A stretch of DNA of 8,559 bases from NCBI GenBank assembly GCA_964620345.1, contig CAZUHK010000142.1, positions 1 to 8,559 on the forward strand, read 5' to 3'. Below, piece after piece: positions 7,106-8,559 of this stretch. The translations under genes and the position numbers were made by a program. The notes below the pieces were generated by a model. That model did no database searches and was not told where the DNA came from. It saw only the letters and a list, made by a program, of their open reading frames with translations. The stretch is from CAZUHK01 sp964620345 (GTDB lineage Bacteria > Planctomycetota > Phycisphaerae > Phycisphaerales > Zrk34). The number at the start of each line of letters is the position of its first letter. The stretch's first letter is position 1.

Positions 7106-8512
7106 TTATATCACGGTCGAGTCTTGTTCGGTGAAGCGTTCGGCGATGGCATCGGCCAGACGTTCGAGTCGCATGGATCGGCTGGCTTTGACCAGCACCG
7201 CGTCGCCGGGCCGCAGCTCGGCCGCAATGGCGTGGGTGCCGGCATCGGTCAGCTCGGCGATGTGGGTCGCCTCGCCGCCGGCCTCGGCCATCGCGCCGGC
7301 GGCGTGGGCGCTGAGCGGACCGATGAACGTGGCGCGATCGATCCCCGCGGCCGCGACACACCCGCCCAGCTCACGGTGCATCCGCGGCCCGGCATCGCCC
7401 AGCTCGGCCATGTCGCCGAGCATCGCGATGCGCCGGCCGGCCACGTCCATCCCCGCGAGCACCGCGATCGCCGCGGCCATCGAATCGGGGTTCGCGTTGT
7501 ACGCATCGTTGATCAGCGTCAGCCCCTCGGCGCCGCCGAGCACCCGCGTCTGCAGGCGCATCGGCGGGGCAACGGCGCGGGCCAGCCCGTCGACGATCTG
7601 CGGGTCATCAAGATTCAGGTGCCGGCCCACGGCGACCGCGGCCAGCGCGTTGACCACGTTGTGCTCCCCGGCCAGCGGCAGCGTGAACGTCGCACGGTCG
7701 TTGATGGTGAATGTCATGGCACTGCCGACGGGCCGGCAATCGGTGAGGCGCAGGTCGCACGCCTCGCTCCGGCCATAACGCACAAGCCGGCGAAGGTGCT
7801 TGAGGTGCTCGCCAAGGTGTGGCGCATCGCCGTTGACGATCGCCAGGCCGTCGTCGCGCAGATGGCGCAGCAGCGCGGCCTTCTCTTCGGCGACGCCGGC
7901 CAGCGAGCCGAGCTTTTCGATGTGTGCATGGCCGATGGCGGTGATGATCGCGACGTCCGGCTCGACGATGCGGGCGAGCCGCGCGATCTCACCGGGTGCG
8001 CTGGTGCCGACCTCGACGAGGACGTACCGGTCGGTCGGCCGGGCGCCCAGCAGCGTCAGCGGCACGCCGATCTGATTGTTGTAGCTTCGCGGCGCCGCGC
8101 GCCCGGGCATGTTCGGGCTCAGCACGGCGTGGATCAGGGCCTTGGTCGTGGTCTTGCCGACCGAGCCGGTGATCGCGATCACCGTCGCGCTCAGCCGGCG
8201 GCGGTAGGCGGTGGCCAGGCGCGTCAGCGCGGCCTGCGTGTCGGCCACGAGCAGCGCGGGCGACGCGGCGGGCCGCGTGGCGTCGTCGCGATCGACCACG
8301 AGCAGCGCCCCCCCGCGGTCGGTCGCCTGTTGAAGGTAATCGTGACCATCGAACCGCTCGCCGCGCAGAGCGACAAAGACGTTGTCGCGCTCGATGGTGC
8401 GGCTGTCGATGCTCACGCCGAACGGCTCGGCCAACGCATCGCCCTGCTGCGGCCGACGCAGCCAGCGGCCGGCGGTCACTTCACGCAGATTGTCCGGTGC
8501 CCAGAAACTCAC
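7106..8512 (-). CDS. murF: UDP-N-acetylmuramoyl-tripeptide--D-alanyl-D-alanine ligase
   Basis: Cytoplasmic ATP-dependent Mur ligase that adds D-Ala-D-Ala to UDP-MurNAc-tripeptide, the last soluble step before MraY. The 468 residues match the family (E. coli 452). Seen: the substrate-binding N-terminal domain with GVSIDSRTIERDNVFVALRG (32-51) and FDGHDYL; the ATP loop ITGSVGKTTTK (114-124); SYNNQIGVPLTLL; VEVGTSAPGEI; the central-domain GHAHIEKLGS segment; and the C-terminal-domain motif INDAYNANPDSM. The GTG start at 8512 is used because its GTGA overlaps the upstream stop, and the protein begins directly with the first domain. AGGGG lies about 12 nt upstream. The tight junctions with murE and mraY indicate one transcript. 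Confidence 0.95.
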   Translation of the reverse strand: MSFWAPDNLREVTAGRWLRRPQQGDALAEPFGVSIDSRTIERDNVFVALRGERFDGHDYLQQATDRGGALLVVDRDDATRPAASPALLVADTQAALTRLATAYRRRLSATVIAITGSVGKTTTKALIHAVLSPNMPGRAAPRSYNNQIGVPLTLLGARPTDRYVLVEVGTSAPGEIARLARIVEPDVAIITAIGHAHIEKLGSLAGVAEEKAALLRHLRDDGLAIVNGDAPHLGEHLKHLRRLVRYGRSEACDLRLTDCRPVGSAMTFTINDRATFTLPLAGEHNVVNALAAVAVGRHLNLDDPQIVDGLARAVAPPMRLQTRVLGGAEGLTLINDAYNANPDSMAAAIAVLAGMDVAGRRIAMLGDMAELGDAGPRMHRELGGCVAAAGIDRATFIGPLSAHAAGAMAEAGGEATHIAELTDAGTHAIAAELRPGDAVLVKASRSMRLERLADAIAERFTEQDSTVI

Positions 8513-8559
8513 GGTTGTCTTTGCCCCTGTTTGAGCAGCCCGAGCACGCGGCGGGCCTC
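8509..8559 (-). CDS. murE: 3' end of upstream gene, probably murE (partial)
   Basis: From the window edge the minus strand reads in frame EARRVLGLLKQGQRQP then TGA (8509-8511), 16 residues. The stop overlaps the murF GTG start by 4 nt. MurE proteins typically end with a short (R/E)EARR-like helix, and murE directly precedes murF in most dcw clusters, so this is probably the C-terminus of UDP-MurNAc-L-Ala-D-Glu ligase (diaminopimelate-adding). The fragment is too short for a certain assignment; gene order carries most of the weight. The gene continues beyond the window. Confidence 0.65.
   Translation of the reverse strand, partial: EARRVLGLLKQGQRQP

Noticed and set aside
6559..7778. Plus-strand open frames opposite mraY and murF
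   Set aside because: They are antisense to genes with full catalytic motifs, and their products are low in complexity.

Overview
The window looks like chromosomal DNA from a high-GC planctomycete, most likely of the Phycisphaerae type. The evidence is a secreted protein ending in a typical planctomycete PEP-CTERM tail (VPEPASIALLGIGGLALL then four Arg), a peptidoglycan gene set (murE-murF-mraY) and strong G/C bias at third codon positions. The assignment is inferred from protein character only; no phylogenetic marker search was possible.

Layout, left to right. (1) 70-1158 (+): an exported PEP-CTERM protein with QW-like repeats of the prenyltransferase/squalene-cyclase alpha/alpha-toroid type, closed by a strong hairpin terminator. 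(2) 1283-2695 (+): type I glutamine synthetase glnA, with Ala where the adenylylated Tyr should be. (3) 2764-4305 (+): xylulokinase xylB. (4) 4355-4546 (+): a 63-residue unknown protein whose stop overlaps the GTG start of (5), an ABC ATPase without a permease (4543-5361). (6) 5362-5519: an intergenic convergence zone with a quasi-palindromic inverted repeat and a hairpin ending the tRNA transcript. (7) 5520-5593 (-): a tRNA-Val(GAC) gene with C instead of the near-invariant U at position 33, driven by a good sigma-70 promoter at 5606-5634. (8) 5594-5913: mostly intergenic, with one possible 61-residue ORF on the minus strand. (9) 5914-8559 (-): mraY, murF and the last 16 codons of an upstream gene that is probably murE, transcribed murE-murF-mraY.

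How the genes work together: the minus-strand genes carry out consecutive late cytoplasmic and first membrane steps of peptidoglycan precursor synthesis (addition of the third residue, addition of D-Ala-D-Ala, transfer to undecaprenyl phosphate) and are tightly packed, as in other dcw clusters. The cluster stops after mraY; murD/ftsW/murG do not follow. The plus-strand genes (nitrogen assimilation, pentulose phosphorylation, an ABC ATPase) have no obvious common pathway. I did not find a clearly new multi-gene system. The points most worth checking are the C33 tRNA, the non-adenylylatable glutamine synthetase, the small-protein/ABC ATPase pair and the palindromic repeat at 5380-5444.
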